Shown here piece after piece: positions 4,229-5,200 of a stretch of DNA of 5,200 nucleotides. Under the pieces are notes generated by a model. That model saw only the letters and a list, made by a program, of their open reading frames with translations, did not search any database and was not told where the DNA came from. The stretch is from an uncultured Pseudorhodobacter sp. (GTDB lineage Bacteria > Pseudomonadota > Alphaproteobacteria > Rhodobacterales > Rhodobacteraceae): NCBI GenBank assembly GCA_945957495.1, contig CAMFLG010000265.1:1-5200 (forward strand), given 5' to 3'. Position numbers and translations under genes: made by a program. The first letter of the stretch is position 1. Each line of letters begins with the position of its first letter.

Positions 4229-5200
4229 CTACTTTGAGTGGCGGCTAGGCAGCTTGAGTTTCCAACGCATCATGTCCGCAAGAACCGGGTAGATATCATT
4301 GTGCTTAGCTCCAAACCTCATCAGTCCACCCTGGTAAGCGCCTAGATCGCGATTAGCATCCGCACTAACTTCACCTTGATTTGGCAAGAAAGCAGCCAAA
4401 TCCTGCAAGCCGAGTTCGGACCGGGCGGCCTGATCAAGCTCATAATAGCGCCACATTGGATTTTTGTGACTGAAGTCAACATCTTGCAGGCGTGCGAGCG
4501 CGGAATCTAGGAGTTCTTCGCCATTTTCTGGGCGCCTATTTGAAAAGGCAAGATCAAAGACCAACTTCGAAACCGCTTTCAAGACTACTGATTGCGCGGC
4601 GACGGTCTTCGCTTTCGCGCCAGCGCTTCCGAATCCATCGATCTTTAGGATCGCCGACCACATTTGGGCAACTACATCCATTCTAGGTTCAACAACCGCT
4701 GGCGTGGCACCGCTAATGTTGGACTTATTGAGAAACACAATCGCGTTGATTGCAACGATATCTCTACGAGGCAAACAGCCTTGATCATCGTTCCAATCAA
4801 CTTGCTCATCTTCACAATCTGATAGCCCCATCTGTTCAATCAATACTGTCTCGATGAACTTCGTGATTGGATTCGATCCGTCAAATTTTAGGGAAAGTGA
4901 TCGGGTCACTTTCTTACCCAAATTATTAAGATCATGGAAAAGTTGACGCTCTTGGTCGATGGAAAGGCCCAAGTGCAGCTCCACTTTCACACTCGCGAAC
5001 GATCTGGCGCACTCTAGTGCCTCCATCCAAACGACAAGTTCTTCGGAAGGCACCTTTCCCTTGGTAATGAAGAGATTATTCTTCGCAGGATATGAACCGG
5101 TCTTTGTAACCGCTTCCAAAAACTCCCGCGTGATCTGCCCCCCAACAAGTCGATGCTGGCCGTCGATCATCCACCAGCGGAAATGGCGAGGCAGGTACAC
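4229..5200 (-). CDS. DGQHR-domain protein (DndB-like), 5' end outside window
   Basis: The last 323 codons of a gene that runs off the right edge; the GTG at the very edge is probably internal, since family members have residues before this point. Near the visible N-terminus is the defining motif D13-G-Q-H-R17, preceded by a hydrophobic W-W-M-I strand. A second family-like block, FHDLNNLGKKV (88-98) with SLSLKFD (101-107), follows, then RRDIVAINAI (145-154) and a mostly helical C-terminal half. DGQHR proteins include DndB, the regulator of dnd operons for DNA phosphorothioation, where it acts as a repressor; other members sit in uncharacterised loci. No dndA/C/D/E gene is visible here, so the Dnd role is only inferred. 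GC is about 46% in two rows counted, against 67-70% for the neighbours, with A/T-rich third positions, which indicates horizontal acquisition. A palindrome follows its stop. Confidence 0.75.
   Translation of the reverse strand: MYLPRHFRWWMIDGQHRLVGGQITREFLEAVTKTGSYPAKNNLFITKGKVPSEELVVWMEALECARSFASVKVELHLGLSIDQERQLFHDLNNLGKKVTRSLSLKFDGSNPITKFIETVLIEQMGLSDCEDEQVDWNDDQGCLPRRDIVAINAIVFLNKSNISGATPAVVEPRMDVVAQMWSAILKIDGFGSAGAKAKTVAAQSVVLKAVSKLVFDLAFSNRRPENGEELLDSALARLQDVDFSHKNPMWRYYELDQAARSELGLQDLAAFLPNQGEVSADANRDLGAYQGGLMRFGAKHNDIYPVLADMMRWKLKLPSRHSK

Noticed and set aside
1..5200. CRISPR array, insertion sequence, rRNA or tandem repeat
   Set aside because: No regularly spaced repeats, transposase motifs, terminal repeats with target duplications or rRNA-like sequence were seen.

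Overview
The window looks like alphaproteobacterial chromosome, most likely Rhodobacterales or a close relative. The grounds are high GC in the first 3.9 kb (about 67-70% in the rows I counted), a TAGACT-type -10 element, a perfect CtrA-type TTAA-N7-TTAA box, and the style of the proteins. The taxonomic call is inference; no rRNA or marker gene is present.

Layout. (1) 115-1260 (+): a secreted outer-membrane beta-barrel with Omp85/BamA-TamA surface-antigen signatures but no POTRA domains. (2) 1270-2898 (-): an MFS exporter of the EntS/MFS_3 type with a soluble C-terminal domain; its end lies 9 bp from the barrel gene's end. (3) 2899-3107: a divergent promoter region. (4) 3108-3500 (+): a YciA-type hotdog acyl-CoA thioesterase. 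(5) 3506-3907 (-): a four-helix membrane protein resembling the superfamily IV 'phage holin family', 5 bp from the thioesterase end. (6) 3908-4228: the only sizeable non-coding stretch, unusually rich in signals: competing hairpins, an orphan plus-strand terminator, a CtrA-type box, a GC-rich hairpin and a long imperfect palindrome. (7) 4229-5200 (-): the C-terminal 323 codons of a DGQHR-domain (DndB-like) gene whose start lies beyond the right edge.

The first four genes are ordinary envelope or housekeeping functions, each apparently with its own promoter, and show no shared pathway. The last gene differs in composition (about 46% GC in the rows I counted) and belongs to a family best known from DNA phosphorothioation (Dnd) loci. 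The simplest reading is that 3908-4228 is the boundary between core chromosome and an accessory or defence island extending to the right. Whether that island is a known Dnd system or something else cannot be decided here, because only this one gene of it is visible.
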